A stretch of DNA of 64,000 nt from Schaalia odontolytica (GCF_024584435.1 NZ_CP102197.1:992001-1056000), one strand, 5' to 3'. Numbered from the stretch's first letter, positions 25,423 through 35,050 are shown. Translations and numbers: made by a program. The notes: generated from the letters alone by a model not told the origin.

Positions 25423-27363
25423 CTATTCCTTCCGGGAAGCGGCGAGCCGCCGCAGGGCACCACGCACAACCTGCGGGTCGGTGGTCGGCCACATGGGTGG
25501 CAGGGAACGCATGATGAAGCCGCCGTAGCGCTTTGTCGCAACGCGCGGATCCAGGATCGCCACGACCCCACGGTCCTCGTTCGAGCGCAGCAACCGTCCC
25601 GTCCCCTGCGCCATCATGAGCGCCGCATGGGTGAGCGACACGGACATGAAACCGTTGCCACCCCGGCGCTCGACGTCCATGGAGCGCGCCTTGGCGACAG
25701 GATCATCGGGGCGCGGGAAAGGAATCTTGTCGATGACGACCAGGCGACAGGCATCCCCCACCACGTCGACGCCCTGCCACAGTGAGATGGTACCCACCAG
25801 GCACGAGTCGCGTTCGTCGCGGAAGCGTTGAATCAGCTGAGCGAGAGTCTCCTCCCCCTGCAGGTAGACTCTCAGGTCCGTGCGTTCTCGCAGGGCCTGA
25901 GCGCCCGCGATGGCGCCGCGCCGCGACGCGAAGAGCGCAAGCACTCCCCCCGCCGACGCGCGGGCGAGATCGACGAGTTCGTCGAGCAGCTGATCGGAGG
26001 GACCCTCGCGCCCCGGGGGCGGCAGGTGGGTTGCCACGTACCGGATCCCCTGTTGGGCGTGGTCAAAGGGGGACCCCACGTCAATGCCGTGCCACGGCAC
26101 CCCCGACACCGCCATCCCCGCCTGGGCGGCAATATACTCAAAGCTCCCTCCCAGTGCCAGAGTCGCCGACGTCAGTATCGCGGGGCGCTGGCCAATTCCG
26201 ACGCCGCCGATGGCGCCCGACACGTCGAGCGGCCCCACCGTCAGGCGCGCGTTCTCGGACTCATCCTTCGTGATGTAGGCAATCGAGCGGTCGGGGTCGC
26301 GTCCCCATTCGTCGATGGCTCCGATCAGTTCGTCAACCGCCGCGCGCGCCAGCGCCTTGGCGGCCGGCTCCCCCTGCGCGTCTGAGACCTCGTGGCTTGC
26401 GCGCCGGGCGGCCCCATCCAGCGCCGTCATGGCGTGCGTGAGCGCCTCGGGCCGATACTCCAGCAGGCCCTCGGGCAGGGGGGCAAGGGCAGCCCCGAGG
26501 CCTACCCCAGCCTCGTCGAGGTCCGCCGAATCCACCGACAGGTTGGAGCGGAGGGAACGGGCCACGCGGCTCACGCGTGCCACCGTCAGGTCGGCGGCTG
26601 CCTGGGATCGCACGCGATCGGCCAGCTCGTGGGCTTCGTCGACGACGACGGCGTCATAGTCTCCGAAGAGCTCGCCCTCCGTGCACGCGTTGATGCCGAA
26701 GAGGGAGTGGTTGGTGACGACCACATCCGCCTCGGTGGCCTGCGTGCGCGCCGCCTGAGCGAAGCACTCGTCAATGAGCGGGCAATGCTTGCCCAGGCAC
26801 TCGGGCTTGGTCACCGACGCGTGGTGCCACGCGCGGTCGGAAACACCGGGCGTCAGATCGTCGCGATCCCCGCTTTCCGTCTCGCCGATCCACTCGCGGA
26901 TGCGCATAATCTCGCCGCCGAGCTGTCCCGTCGGCCCCGCCTCCAGGTCTCGGCCCTCGAAGAGCGTCCCCTCGGCCGGATACCCTCCGTCGAGCTTGTG
27001 CATGCACGCGTAGTTCTGCCAGCCTTTGAGGACCGCGACCTTCAGCCGCACACCCGTCACCGACGCGACCGCGTCGATCGCCACGGGCGCATCCTTGACG
27101 AGAATCTGGCGCTGCAACGCAAGGGTCGCCGTCGACACGACGCCCCTGACCCCGCGCGTCGCGCAGTGCGTCAGCAGAGGCACGAGGTATCCGAGCGACT
27201 TGCCGGTCCCGGTGCCGGCCTGGACAAGCAGGTGCGTGCGATCCTCCAGGGCGGCCGCCCCTTCGGAGACCATCGATGCCTGTCCCTCGCGGGTGACCCC
27301 GCCCATCGCGGCGACGGCGGCATCGAGGACTCGCCCCGACGCCTCGACCAGGTTGTCGCTCAC
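25423..27363 (-). CDS. dinG: DinG-family ATP-dependent DNA helicase
   Basis: XPD/DinG-type superfamily 2 helicase of 646 aa. Walker A QAGTGTGKS (about 47-55), a cysteine cluster expected to hold an Fe-S centre (CMHKLDGG, then ECLGKHCPLIDECF), DEAHEL (Walker B), and the C-terminal QGTGRLLRSNEDRG motif VI are visible. These helicases resolve R-loops and structured DNA. The GTG overlaps the hflX stop (GTGA), so the two genes are co-transcribed. Confidence 0.92.
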   Translation of the reverse strand: MSDNLVEASGRVLDAAVAAMGGVTREGQASMVSEGAAALEDRTHLLVQAGTGTGKSLGYLVPLLTHCATRGVRGVVSTATLALQRQILVKDAPVAIDAVASVTGVRLKVAVLKGWQNYACMHKLDGGYPAEGTLFEGRDLEAGPTGQLGGEIMRIREWIGETESGDRDDLTPGVSDRAWHHASVTKPECLGKHCPLIDECFAQAARTQATEADVVVTNHSLFGINACTEGELFGDYDAVVVDEAHELADRVRSQAAADLTVARVSRVARSLRSNLSVDSADLDEAGVGLGAALAPLPEGLLEYRPEALTHAMTALDGAARRASHEVSDAQGEPAAKALARAAVDELIGAIDEWGRDPDRSIAYITKDESENARLTVGPLDVSGAIGGVGIGQRPAILTSATLALGGSFEYIAAQAGMAVSGVPWHGIDVGSPFDHAQQGIRYVATHLPPPGREGPSDQLLDELVDLARASAGGVLALFASRRGAIAGAQALRERTDLRVYLQGEETLAQLIQRFRDERDSCLVGTISLWQGVDVVGDACRLVVIDKIPFPRPDDPVAKARSMDVERRGGNGFMSVSLTHAALMMAQGTGRLLRSNEDRGVVAILDPRVATKRYGGFIMRSLPPMWPTTDPQVVRGALRRLAASRKE

Positions 27364-28892
27364 GCGCCGGTCACCGCCGTGCCGGCGACGGTTCCGCGCA
27401 CCGCCTCACGCGCGACGACGGCCGCCAGTGCTGCATCGACGCGTGCGACGATCCGAGTACCGGCCTCCACGTACTCCTCCCGTTCCACCTCTCCTTCCTC
27501 GTGGATCCGATGCACGAGGGAGCCAGCCGAGTAAGGCAGGACAGCGTCAACGCAGACCCGCGGGCGCGGCAGCATGTCTTCCACGGCGGCGCGCAGCGCG
27601 TCCACGCCCCATCCGGTGCGCGCGCTCAGGGCCACCGCCCCGGGAAACACGGTGCGCAGAAGCGCGATCTGCTCGGGGGAGGCAAGGTCCGCTTTGTTCA
27701 GGGCGATCAACTCGGGAATGTCGCGGGCGCCCTCGATCGTGTCGATGACGGAGCGAACGGCCTGAACCTGAGACACCGGATCAGGGTGGGCGGCGTCCAC
27801 GACGTGGACGATGAGATCCGCCTGCCCCACCTCTTCCAGGGTCGAGCGGAAAGCCTCCACCAGCTGGGTCGGCAGGTTTCGCACGAATCCGACGGTGTCC
27901 GTCAGCGTGTACTCGCGCCCGTCGGCCGCGCGCGCCCGGCGCACGGTGGGGTCCAGGGTCGCAAAGAGCGCATCCTGGACGAGCACGCCCGCGTCCGTCA
28001 GGCGGTTGAGCAGCGTCGATTTGCCCGCGTTGGTGTACCCGGCGATGGCCACCGAGGGCACCGCCCCCCTGCGACGAGACTGACGCTGCGTGCGCCGCGC
28101 CGGCTCCATCCGGGCGATATCCGCTTTCAGCTTCGCCATGCGCGTGCGGATACGACGCCGATCCAGCTCGATCTTCGTTTCGCCGGGTCCGCGCGACCCG
28201 ATGCCCGCTCCCCCGGCGACGCGTCCGCCGGCCTGGCGGGACATGGACTCGCCCCATCCGCGCAGTCGCGGCAACAGGTACTCAAGCTGGGCGAGTTCCA
28301 CCTGGGCTTTGCCCTCACGCGACTTGGCATGCTGGGCAAAAATATCGAGGATGAGAGCGGTGCGGTCCACGACCTTGGCATCCACGACGTCTTCAAGGCC
28401 TCGGCGCTGGGAGGGTGCTAGCTCCTCGTCGACGATGACGGTGTCGGCCTCCACGGCGCGAACGATCTCGGCGAGCTCACGCGCCTTTCCGGACCCCAAG
28501 TAGGTCGCCGGGTCGGGCTTGGAACGGCGCTGAATGATGCCGTCGAGAACCCTGGAACCGGCCGTCTCGGCAAGCGCGGCGAGCTCCCGTAACGAGTTCT
28601 CCGCCTCCTCCTCGCTCTGCGTGGTGCGCAGTCCAACAAGCACGACCTTCTCGAGGCGCACCTGACGGTACTCGACCTCGGAAATGTCGTCGCGATCCGA
28701 GGCCCCCGTATCGACGCGCCGCGTCCCCGCTCTCGCCTCGCGCTCGAGTTCCCCGGCGTCCCCCGAATGGTCCTGCCCCGAGGTCGAGGCGAGCGCGGTC
28801 CCCGAACGCGCAAGGATGCGCGCGACAACATCGTTGACGCGCTGGTCGCGGCGCGCGGTCGCGTCGTCGGAGCCGTTGGGGGTCGTGTCCAT
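27360..28892 (-). CDS. hflX: Ribosome-associated GTPase HflX
   Basis: HflX binds the 50S subunit and splits stalled ribosomes. In 510 aa: a disordered charged N-terminus, the HflX domain (GTKPDPATYLGSGKA-like segment SKPDPATYLGSGKARELAE), the PGETKIELDRRRI helix, then the G domain with GYTNAGKST (G1), DTVGFV (G3) and NKAD (G4). The ATG at 28890-28892 is preferred because AGAAGG lies 6 nt upstream; an ATG five codons earlier has no ribosome site. Confidence 0.95.
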   Translation of the reverse strand: MDTTPNGSDDATARRDQRVNDVVARILARSGTALASTSGQDHSGDAGELEREARAGTRRVDTGASDRDDISEVEYRQVRLEKVVLVGLRTTQSEEEAENSLRELAALAETAGSRVLDGIIQRRSKPDPATYLGSGKARELAEIVRAVEADTVIVDEELAPSQRRGLEDVVDAKVVDRTALILDIFAQHAKSREGKAQVELAQLEYLLPRLRGWGESMSRQAGGRVAGGAGIGSRGPGETKIELDRRRIRTRMAKLKADIARMEPARRTQRQSRRRGAVPSVAIAGYTNAGKSTLLNRLTDAGVLVQDALFATLDPTVRRARAADGREYTLTDTVGFVRNLPTQLVEAFRSTLEEVGQADLIVHVVDAAHPDPVSQVQAVRSVIDTIEGARDIPELIALNKADLASPEQIALLRTVFPGAVALSARTGWGVDALRAAVEDMLPRPRVCVDAVLPYSAGSLVHRIHEEGEVEREEYVEAGTRIVARVDAALAAVVAREAVRGTVAGTAVTGA

Positions 28893-28966
28893 ATCCGTCC
28901 TTCTCATGGGGGGGATTCCAGTGTCGCACGGACGGTCCTCATCTGCGCCGTCGCACGCGCCCGCGA

Positions 28967-28972
28967 TAGGCT
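28967..28972 (+). promoter_or_regulatory. Leaderless -10 element TAGGCT
   Basis: TAGGCT ends 7 nt before the GTG at 28980; no ribosome site is present. Confidence 0.55.
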
Positions 28973-28979
28973 GAGTGCC

Positions 28980-29594
28980 GTGGACGATCAGTATTTCACC
29001 GACTCCTCCCCCGCACGCGGCGACGAGACTCGCCTCCTTGAGGTCAGCGCCCGCGGCTTCACGCTGTCGATGCGTGTCTCCTCTCGCGTGTTTTCTGCCT
29101 CCAAGCTGGACACCGGCACGCGCCAGCTCCTTGAGGTTGCCCCGGACCTGCCCCCTCGTGGAGCGCTCCTGGACCTGGGGTGCGGGTGGGGGCCCCTAGC
29201 GACCGTCATGTCGCTGGAGGCTCCCCGCTGCGAGGTGTGGGCGGTGGACGTCAACTCGCGGGCGGTCGACCTGACGGCCCGAAACGCGGCTGCCAACGGA
29301 GCGAGCGGCGTGCGCGCGCTCAAGGCCTGCGAAGCGCTCGCCGAGTCTGTGCGCTCAGCAACCTTCTTCGACGTCATCTGGTCCAATCCCCCCGTGCGTA
29401 TCGGCAAGGAAGCGATGCACGAGATGCTCTCGCAGTGGTTGGGGCGCCTGGCGCCCGAGGGGTTCGCGTACCTGGTGGTCCAGCGTCATCTCGGGGCGGA
29501 CTCGCTGATCGCGTGGCTCAACGATCAGGGTTTGGCGGCGCGCAAGTACGCGTCGAAGAAGGGCTACCGCATCATCGAGGTGCGCCGAGGCTGA
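28980..29594 (+). CDS. Class I SAM-dependent methyltransferase (RsmC/MTS-like)
   Basis: 204 aa protein of the small MTS methyltransferase domain: LLDLGCGWGPLA (SAM loop), AVDVNSRAVDLTARNAA, and the catalytic-type SNPPVRIGK. The NPP motif points to methylation of a base amino group, as in RsmC-type 16S rRNA enzymes; the actual target is not known. The GTG at 28980 (VDDQYFTDSS) is chosen because TAGGCT sits 7 nt upstream. It diverges from hflX and converges with dapF. Confidence 0.85.
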   Translation: MDDQYFTDSSPARGDETRLLEVSARGFTLSMRVSSRVFSASKLDTGTRQLLEVAPDLPPRGALLDLGCGWGPLATVMSLEAPRCEVWAVDVNSRAVDLTARNAAANGASGVRALKACEALAESVRSATFFDVIWSNPPVRIGKEAMHEMLSQWLGRLAPEGFAYLVVQRHLGADSLIAWLNDQGLAARKYASKKGYRIIEVRRG

Positions 29595-29651
29595 GGGGCA
29601 GCTCCTCCTCCCCCGCTCCCGGAGGCGGGCACGCCGGAGTTGCCCGGGCGA

Positions 29652-30575
29652 TCACGCAAGCCGAATGTCGGCGACGCGCATCGCGGGACCGGTGAGCAGC
29701 ACGGACGCGTTCGTCACGCGCGGCGTACCCCCCGACCAGTCAATGACTCCGTCCAGCCCCACGCTCACCCTTCCTCCGGGGACATCGACGACCCATTGGG
29801 TGGGGGCCGTCGCTCCGCGCCGCAACGCCGTTGCCAGGGCGGCCGCGCAGCAGCCGGTTCCGCAGGCCTGGGTTTCGCCCACGCCCCTCTCGAGGACCCG
29901 CATCGCGATGTGGCCCAGCGACGAGCCGGGCGTGGTCAGGTCAACGACGAGTTCGAGGTTCGTGCCCGAGGCTGGCTCGGGAGCGTAGGAGGGGCGCTGG
30001 CCCGGGGCAAGGCGCGACACGTCGATCGTCGGAAGAGTGACGCCGCGCAGGGTCTCCTCGTCGGCCAGTTCGACGACCGTATGGGGGTTCGGCATGTCCA
30101 CCCACAGGCCCCCCAGGACGCCGTCGACGCCGGGGATCCGCACCTCGATCGTCTCGCTGGCGGGGGAAGCTGCCGCGCCCATGTCGACGCGGTAGTGGGC
30201 TCCGTGCCCGCCATCTTCCTCCAGCGGGGTGACCCGTTTGATTCCGCCGCGCGTGACCACGTCCAGCGTCGCGCCGAGCGGCAGGTCCACGAGGCCCTCC
30301 CTCCTCAGGTGATCGACGAACACGCGCACGCCGTTGCCGCACATCTCGGCCTTGGATCCATCGGCGTTGCGATAGTCCATGAACCAACTCCCGTCGCGTT
30401 GAACCGCGCGGATGAAGCCGTCGGCGCCGATGCCGAAAGCCGGCGAACACAGGGTCGCCACCTCAGCCTCGCTGGGGTCGTACTGGTCGAATTGATCGGT
30501 CGCGACGACGAAGGAGTTGCCCGCGCCGTGGGCCTTGAAGACGCGCGCGTGACGGGGAAGCTGGGGAAACACCAT
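29652..30575 (-). CDS. dapF: Diaminopimelate epimerase
   Basis: Interconverts LL- and meso-diaminopimelate for lysine and wall synthesis. The 307 aa product has both catalytic cysteines: MCGNGVRVF and ACGTGCCAA, with GADGFI in the N-terminal half. ATG start with TACGGT 6 nt upstream, suggesting a leaderless mRNA. dapA and dapB lie elsewhere in this window, not in one operon with it. Confidence 0.96.
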   Translation of the reverse strand: MVFPQLPRHARVFKAHGAGNSFVVATDQFDQYDPSEAEVATLCSPAFGIGADGFIRAVQRDGSWFMDYRNADGSKAEMCGNGVRVFVDHLRREGLVDLPLGATLDVVTRGGIKRVTPLEEDGGHGAHYRVDMGAAASPASETIEVRIPGVDGVLGGLWVDMPNPHTVVELADEETLRGVTLPTIDVSRLAPGQRPSYAPEPASGTNLELVVDLTTPGSSLGHIAMRVLERGVGETQACGTGCCAAALATALRRGATAPTQWVVDVPGGRVSVGLDGVIDWSGGTPRVTNASVLLTGPAMRVADIRLA

Positions 30576-30581
30576 GACCTC

Positions 30582-30587
30582 ACCGTA
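30582..30587 (-). promoter_or_regulatory. Leaderless -10 element TACGGT (dapF)
   Basis: TACGGT on the minus strand, 6 nt before the dapF ATG (30573-30575). Confidence 0.45.
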
Positions 30588-30623
30588 GCGCCCTCGCGCT
30601 CTACCGCGCAGGAGCGAACCGCG

Positions 30624-31613
30624 TTAGGCGCGTCGTGGCGTCCGATCCGCCTGCGCGCGCATCAGGTCCACCGCCCGCGCGGCCACGGCGTCCTCCCCGC
30701 CCAGCTCCTCCACGTCCAGCCAGTGGACGCGAGGGTCGGGGCGCAGCCACTTCAACTGACGCCTGGCCAGCTGACGCGTCGCTCGCGCGATCGACTCCTC
30801 GGCTTCCTCCTCGCTCATCTGGCCATCGATGACGGCCAGCGCCTGCGAGTACCCGGTCGCACGGGACGCGGTCTTTGCCTCGCGCAGCCCCTCATCGATG
30901 AGGGAGCGGACCTCCTCGATGAGGCCGGCGCGCATCATCGCCCGCGTGCGCACCCCGATGCGTTTGTCCAGAGACTCCAGCGGGCGGCGCAGCGCGACCA
31001 TGATCGCAGGCGAGAAAAACTCGTGGCGCGGCATGGAAGCCGAATAGGGGCGTCCCGTGACCTCGATGACCTCGAGCGCACGCACGATGCGACGCTCGTT
31101 TCGCGGGTCGATCCTAGTCGCGGAGATCGGGTCGAGGGAGGCGAGGCGCTCGTGCAGGCTGCGGACTCCGCCGGGGCCCTCGGCCTGACGCTGCAGGCGG
31201 GCGCGCACGTGAGGATCGGTGCCGGGAAAGTCGATAACGTCCAGGAGGGCGCGCTGGTAGAGTCCCGATCCTCCGGCGACCACCGCCACGCCGCCGCGCT
31301 CGTGAATATCGGCGACGTCGGCTCGCGCGTGCTTCTGGTAGGCGGCGACGGAGGCTTCGTCGCGGACGCTGAGCACGTCGATCTGGTGGTGGCGAATCCC
31401 GCGGCGCTCGCTCACGGGAGTCTTCGCGGTTCCCACGTCCATTCCCCGGTACAGCTGCAGCGCGTCAGCGGACACGATCTCCCCGTGGCCCGGCGCGCCG
31501 AGCACGTCGGGAAGCACGAGGGCCAGCTCGAGGGCGAGATCCGATTTGCCCGATGCAGTGGGTCCCACGACCGCACAGAGCACGTCAGAGGCGCGATTGA
31601 CCGAAGACTCCAT
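30624..31613 (-). CDS. miaA: tRNA dimethylallyltransferase MiaA
   Basis: Adds the isopentenyl group to A37 of tRNAs reading U-starting codons. The 329 aa product has the P-loop GPTASGKSD, the DALQLYRGMDVGTAK segment and the C-terminal tRNA-binding QLARRQLKWLR region. The ATG at 31611-31613 is chosen because TACACT sits 7 nt upstream; the longer frame reads through the divergent gene. miaB, which acts next on the same base, lies 1.4 kb away. Confidence 0.94.
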   Translation of the reverse strand: MESSVNRASDVLCAVVGPTASGKSDLALELALVLPDVLGAPGHGEIVSADALQLYRGMDVGTAKTPVSERRGIRHHQIDVLSVRDEASVAAYQKHARADVADIHERGGVAVVAGGSGLYQRALLDVIDFPGTDPHVRARLQRQAEGPGGVRSLHERLASLDPISATRIDPRNERRIVRALEVIEVTGRPYSASMPRHEFFSPAIMVALRRPLESLDKRIGVRTRAMMRAGLIEEVRSLIDEGLREAKTASRATGYSQALAVIDGQMSEEEAEESIARATRQLARRQLKWLRPDPRVHWLDVEELGGEDAVAARAVDLMRAQADRTPRRA

Positions 31614-31620
31614 GAGAACC

Positions 31621-31626
31621 AGTGTA
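31621..31626 (-). promoter_or_regulatory. Leaderless -10 element TACACT (miaA)
   Basis: TACACT on the minus strand, 7 nt before the miaA ATG; no ribosome site. It forms a compact divergent promoter with the YbjN gene at 31674. Confidence 0.55.
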
Positions 31627-31660
31627 CGGGCAGGTGCGCCCGATACCGCAGGACAGCGGC

Positions 31661-31666
31661 TAGGCT
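31661..31666 (+). promoter_or_regulatory. Leaderless -10 element TAGGCT
   Basis: TAGGCT ends 7 nt before the ATG at 31674; identical hexamer and spacing to the one at 28967. Confidence 0.55.
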
Positions 31667-31673
31667 TAGGGCC

Positions 31674-32120
31674 ATGAGTACAACAGACACGCCCCCGGTG
31701 ACTCTCGACAGAGTCACCCACGCCGTCGAGGCCGCGGGCCTCATCCCCTTCGTGTCCGCCACCGGTCAGGTCGCGGCGATCCTGCCCAACCGAACCCTGC
31801 GCATCGCCGTGCCCGAAGGACACCCCGTTCAGGGGGTCGCTGAGTACCCGCGTTTCTTTGATGCCTCTCACGCCGAAGCGATCGCGTCCGCCGTTCGTCG
31901 GCTCAACGCATCAACCTACCTACCGAAGATCACTTCCGCGCCCACCGATGCGGGAACGATCGCGCTGCGTTTACAACACACCTTCAACTGGGTGGCCGGC
32001 GCCACCGACGCCCAGGTCACCGCCGAGGTTTCCCAGTTCATCATGGCATCGGTGGCCATGATGAACCAGCTTGATGTGACGTTCCCCGACCAGTGGACCA
32101 AGGAGGGCCGCGATGCCTGA
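31674..32120 (+). CDS. YbjN domain-containing protein (first of a tandem pair)
   Basis: 148 aa, no signal peptide or membrane segment. It has the YbjN fold pattern: an N-terminal helix (TLDRVTHAVEAAGL), a beta region (AAILPNRTLRIAVP) and a C-terminal helix ending in MNQLDVTFPDQW. YbjN proteins resemble type III secretion chaperones in fold; in actinobacteria they occur in pairs with unknown role. Overlaps the next gene by 8 bp, so the two are co-translated. Confidence 0.75.
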   Translation: MSTTDTPPVTLDRVTHAVEAAGLIPFVSATGQVAAILPNRTLRIAVPEGHPVQGVAEYPRFFDASHAEAIASAVRRLNASTYLPKITSAPTDAGTIALRLQHTFNWVAGATDAQVTAEVSQFIMASVAMMNQLDVTFPDQWTKEGRDA

Positions 32121-32649
32121 GTGGAAGAGCTTTACCGTCGGCGAGGGAGGCACTGCGATGCCCGCTCCCGCCGCGCCGACTCCCGCGATGGAGCCCGACG
32201 ACTTCGCGGCCAAGTGGGGCACCGAGGTCGCCGAGGTGACGATCGAGCGTATCGAGAACGTCCTGAAGGGCGACGGTTTGCCGCACGGCTCGGGCGAGTT
32301 CATCGCCGTGACCGAGCTGGAGGATGTACGCTTCCAGATCCACCGTGAGCCGGCTGACTCGCCGTGGGCGCAGATCGAGACGCGTATTGTTCCGGTCGGC
32401 GAGGGCCACACCGAGGCGTCTTTGCAGGAGGTCGCGAATCGGTGGAACACCGACCACCTGCAGCCGACCGTCTTTCCCATCGAAAACTCCGATGAGTGGG
32501 TGATGGTGGCTGCCTCGCGTTTCTTCGTGGGTGAGGGGCTGTCGGATCGACAGATTCACGCAATGCTGCGCAGGGGACTCATCATCGGGCTATCGGCAGC
32601 GCGTGAGCTGCCCGGCCTTCTCGGCCAGGATCGCACGCCCGAGGCGTGA
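32113..32649 (+). CDS. YbjN domain-containing protein (second of a tandem pair)
   Basis: 178 aa. A Pro/Ala-rich N-terminus (residues 10-25) precedes a YbjN-like core: TIERIENVLKGDGL, WAQIETRIVPVGEGHTEASLQEVANRWN and EWVMVAASRFFVGEGLSDRQIHAMLRRGL. Similar in plan to the upstream gene but clearly diverged. The 8-bp overlap suggests that the two products act together, perhaps as a heterodimer; this is inference. Confidence 0.72.
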   Translation: MPEWKSFTVGEGGTAMPAPAAPTPAMEPDDFAAKWGTEVAEVTIERIENVLKGDGLPHGSGEFIAVTELEDVRFQIHREPADSPWAQIETRIVPVGEGHTEASLQEVANRWNTDHLQPTVFPIENSDEWVMVAASRFFVGEGLSDRQIHAMLRRGLIIGLSAARELPGLLGQDRTPEA

Positions 32650-32712
32650 GGGAGGGCCGTCTCCCGCCACCCGTGCCCCGCTGTCGGCTCTGAACTGCGC
32701 GCCGGGAGCGGG

Positions 32713-32825
32713 GCACTCTTGGTAGCGTGCGCCGACCACTTGCGACGGTGCGACGCGCGCCGCGCTAACGGCCGAGGCACCGATCGCTCGGGGGGGCTCG
32801 GATCGACCCGCACTGCCAAGAGTGC
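32713..32825. repeat. Dispersed inverted repeat in a 350-bp gap without a clear gene
   Basis: The stretch 32650-32999 between the YbjN pair and the end of miaB contains no convincing gene. Its main feature is a 10-bp perfect inverted pair GCACTCTTGG (32713-32722) and CCAAGAGTGC (32816-32825), with imperfect GGGAGC/GCTCCC extensions, 93 bp apart. Role unknown. Confidence 0.4.
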
Positions 32826-32999
32826 TCCCGCATGCCGATCGCCTCATCGTCGTGACGATCGCCACGAAGCTAAGGTAGCTCATGAGCACTGCATCACACG
32901 CACGTTTGGCGCTGACGTTTTCTCAGCTTCGCCGTCTCCGCCGCGCAAACGTGCACGGCCGCTGCGGCCCGTCAGGTGCGCCCACCGCTGCGAGGCGCG

Positions 33000-34538
33000 C
33001 TAGCGCACGGGGCCGACCCGAAGCGTTGGCATTCCCAGGGCAACCGTTGCATCGGACTCGGGCGAGGCCTGGCGAGCCTGCCACGCATCCCCCGCTCGGG
33101 TGCGCCGCACCTCGAAGAGGCCTCCGTGAGTTCCAGAGTCGGCGATGAGGTGGTGGGGTGCGCCGTAAGTCACCGTCGCCCGGATCATGTCCCCGGGGCG
33201 GGGCCGCTCACCCGCTGCCAAGCCTGCAGGCAGGGCCACGTGAACGAGGCGATTGTCCCGCGCCCGGCCCGAGATTCGATGGGTCGCCCCGTCCTTTCGC
33301 CCGTCGCCGGACGAGACGAGGACCTCCACGTCGGTTCCCACCAATGCGGCATTGTCCTGCGCGCAGATGCTCTCCTGGAGAGCCACGAGACGCTGGTAGC
33401 GTTCGAGCGCAACGCCGTCGGGAACCCGGTCCTCGCGATCCGCGGCGGGGGTGCCCGGGCGCGGAGAGTACAGGAAGGTGAAAGCTGACGTGAAACGCGC
33501 CTGCTCAACGACGTCGAGCGTGGCCTGGAAGTCCTCCTCCGTCTCTCCCGGGAATCCAACAATGATGTCGGTGGTGATCGCAGCATCCGGGATGGCGGCG
33601 CGTACGCGCTCGAGAATCCCCATGAAGCGCTCCCGCCGGTAGGATCGGCGCATCTGTCGAAGGACCGCATCGGAGCCCGACTGCAGCGGCATGTGCAGGC
33701 TGGGCATCACGGTCGGGGTGTTCGCCATCGCCTCGATCACATCGTCTGTGAACGCCGCCGGGTGCGGCGAGGTGAAGCGCACGCGTTCGATGCCATCGAC
33801 TCGCCCGACGGCACGCAGAAGGTCGGCGAACGCACCGCGCTCACCGAAGCCAACGCCGTAGGAGTTGACGTTCTGCCCGAGGAGGGTCACCTCGATAGCC
33901 CCCTGGGATGCGACCGCCTCGACTTCTGCGAGGATGTCGCCGGGGCGCCGATCGCGTTCCTTGCCGCGCAGTCGGGGAACAATACAGAACGTGCACGTGT
34001 TGTTGCAGCCCACCGAGATCGATACCCACGCGGCATAGACGCTCTCGCGGTGGGTGGGAAGGGTCGACGGGAAGACCTTCAGGGATTCCTCGATCTCGAC
34101 AGCCGCCTCGCTGTTATGCTCGGCTCGGCGCAGCAGAGCGGGAAGAACATCGATGTTGTGGGTTCCGAACACGGCGTCCACCCAGGGTGCCTTCTCCACG
34201 ATGCCGTCACGCATCTGCTGAGCGAGGCACCCACCGACCGCGATCTGCATGCCGGGGCGCTTGCGCTTGACGGCAGCCAGCTGGCCGAGATTCCCAAAGA
34301 GGCGGGTCGCAGCGTTTTCCCGGACCGAACACGTGTTGATGACGACAACGTCCGCGCCCATGTCCCCCGCGTCGGTGGCACGCGCGGCGGCCTCGGGGAC
34401 CTTCTCCACGGGAATCAAGCCCGCCTGCTCAAGCAGGCCCGCCATTCGCTCCGAGTCGTGTTCGTTCATCTGGCAGCCGAGCGTGCGCACCGCGTAGGTG
34501 CGAGGCAGCACAGCATCCTGGGGTGTCATCGTATTCAT
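33000..34538 (-). CDS. miaB: tRNA-2-methylthio-N6-dimethylallyladenosine synthase MiaB
   Basis: Radical SAM methylthiotransferase that thiolates and methylates i6A37. In 512 aa: an N-terminal UPF0004 domain with [22 protein letters not shown] and GGCLAQ cysteines (auxiliary cluster), the radical SAM motif [14 protein letters not shown], and a C-terminal TRAM domain. The ATG at 34536-34538 is chosen because TAGACT lies 8 nt upstream; no ribosome site. It works after MiaA. Confidence 0.95.
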   Translation of the reverse strand: MNTMTPQDAVLPRTYAVRTLGCQMNEHDSERMAGLLEQAGLIPVEKVPEAAARATDAGDMGADVVVINTCSVRENAATRLFGNLGQLAAVKRKRPGMQIAVGGCLAQQMRDGIVEKAPWVDAVFGTHNIDVLPALLRRAEHNSEAAVEIEESLKVFPSTLPTHRESVYAAWVSISVGCNNTCTFCIVPRLRGKERDRRPGDILAEVEAVASQGAIEVTLLGQNVNSYGVGFGERGAFADLLRAVGRVDGIERVRFTSPHPAAFTDDVIEAMANTPTVMPSLHMPLQSGSDAVLRQMRRSYRRERFMGILERVRAAIPDAAITTDIIVGFPGETEEDFQATLDVVEQARFTSAFTFLYSPRPGTPAADREDRVPDGVALERYQRLVALQESICAQDNAALVGTDVEVLVSSGDGRKDGATHRISGRARDNRLVHVALPAGLAAGERPRPGDMIRATVTYGAPHHLIADSGTHGGLFEVRRTRAGDAWQARQASPESDATVALGMPTLRVGPVR

Positions 34539-34546
34539 CGCCCAAA

Positions 34547-34552
34547 AGTCTA
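34547..34552 (-). promoter_or_regulatory. Leaderless -10 element TAGACT (miaB)
   Basis: TAGACT on the minus strand, 8 nt before the miaB ATG. Confidence 0.5.
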
Positions 34553-34573
34553 GTCGCCCGCCCGCGCGCAAGC

Positions 34574-35050
34574 TCAGTCGAGCACGTCACGTACAAGGCG
34601 CAGCGCCGCGTCGATCGCACCGCGGCGAACGGCGGCTCGATCGCCCTCCAGGCGAAGCAGCCGATGGGCGTGTCCCCCCGGATACGCGCAGGCGACGTGA
34701 ACCGTGCCCGCAGGAAAGCCATCGGATGCTCCGGGTCCGGCAACGCCCGTGGTCGCCACGCCCAGGGTTGCGCCGAAGAGCGTGCGCGCGCCCTGCGCCA
34801 TCTCGATGGCAACCTCCCGGTCGACCGGTCCCGTCTGCGCCAGGCGCCTCTCGGACACTCCCAAGACCGACGCCTTGGTGTCCACCGCATAGGTGCACGC
34901 TCCGCCGCGCACGACCCTGGAGGCCCCGGGAACGTCGACGAGGCGCGACACGAGGCCACCTCCGGTGAGAGACTCTGCCGTGGCTATCGTCCACCCTACA
35001 CCCGCCAGCTTGTCGATGATCGCGGCCACTGCCACATCGTCCATTCTCAC
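34574..35050 (-). CDS. CinA C-terminal domain protein (nicotinamide-nucleotide amidase type)
   Basis: 158 aa, corresponding only to the C-terminal domain of CinA (PncC). Visible signatures: [56 protein letters not shown] and PAGTVHVA. PncC-type domains deamidate nicotinamide mononucleotide in NAD recycling. GTG start overlapping the recX stop (GTGA); an ATG at 35042-35044 is the alternative. In many actinobacteria this gene sits between pgsA and clgR; here it follows recX. Confidence 0.88.
   Translation of the reverse strand: MRMDDVAVAAIIDKLAGVGWTIATAESLTGGGLVSRLVDVPGASRVVRGGACTYAVDTKASVLGVSERRLAQTGPVDREVAIEMAQGARTLFGATLGVATTGVAGPGASDGFPAGTVHVACAYPGGHAHRLLRLEGDRAAVRRGAIDAALRLVRDVLD

Noticed and set aside
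32713-32825. HrcA (CIRCE) or HspR heat-shock operator
   Set aside because: GCACTC and GAGTGC occur but 93 bp apart and without the rest of either consensus.
32882-33148. Small plus-strand gene behind a TAAGGT hexamer
   Set aside because: It overlaps the 3' end of miaB by about 150 bp, is Arg/Pro-rich as shadow frames are, and has no recognisable domain.
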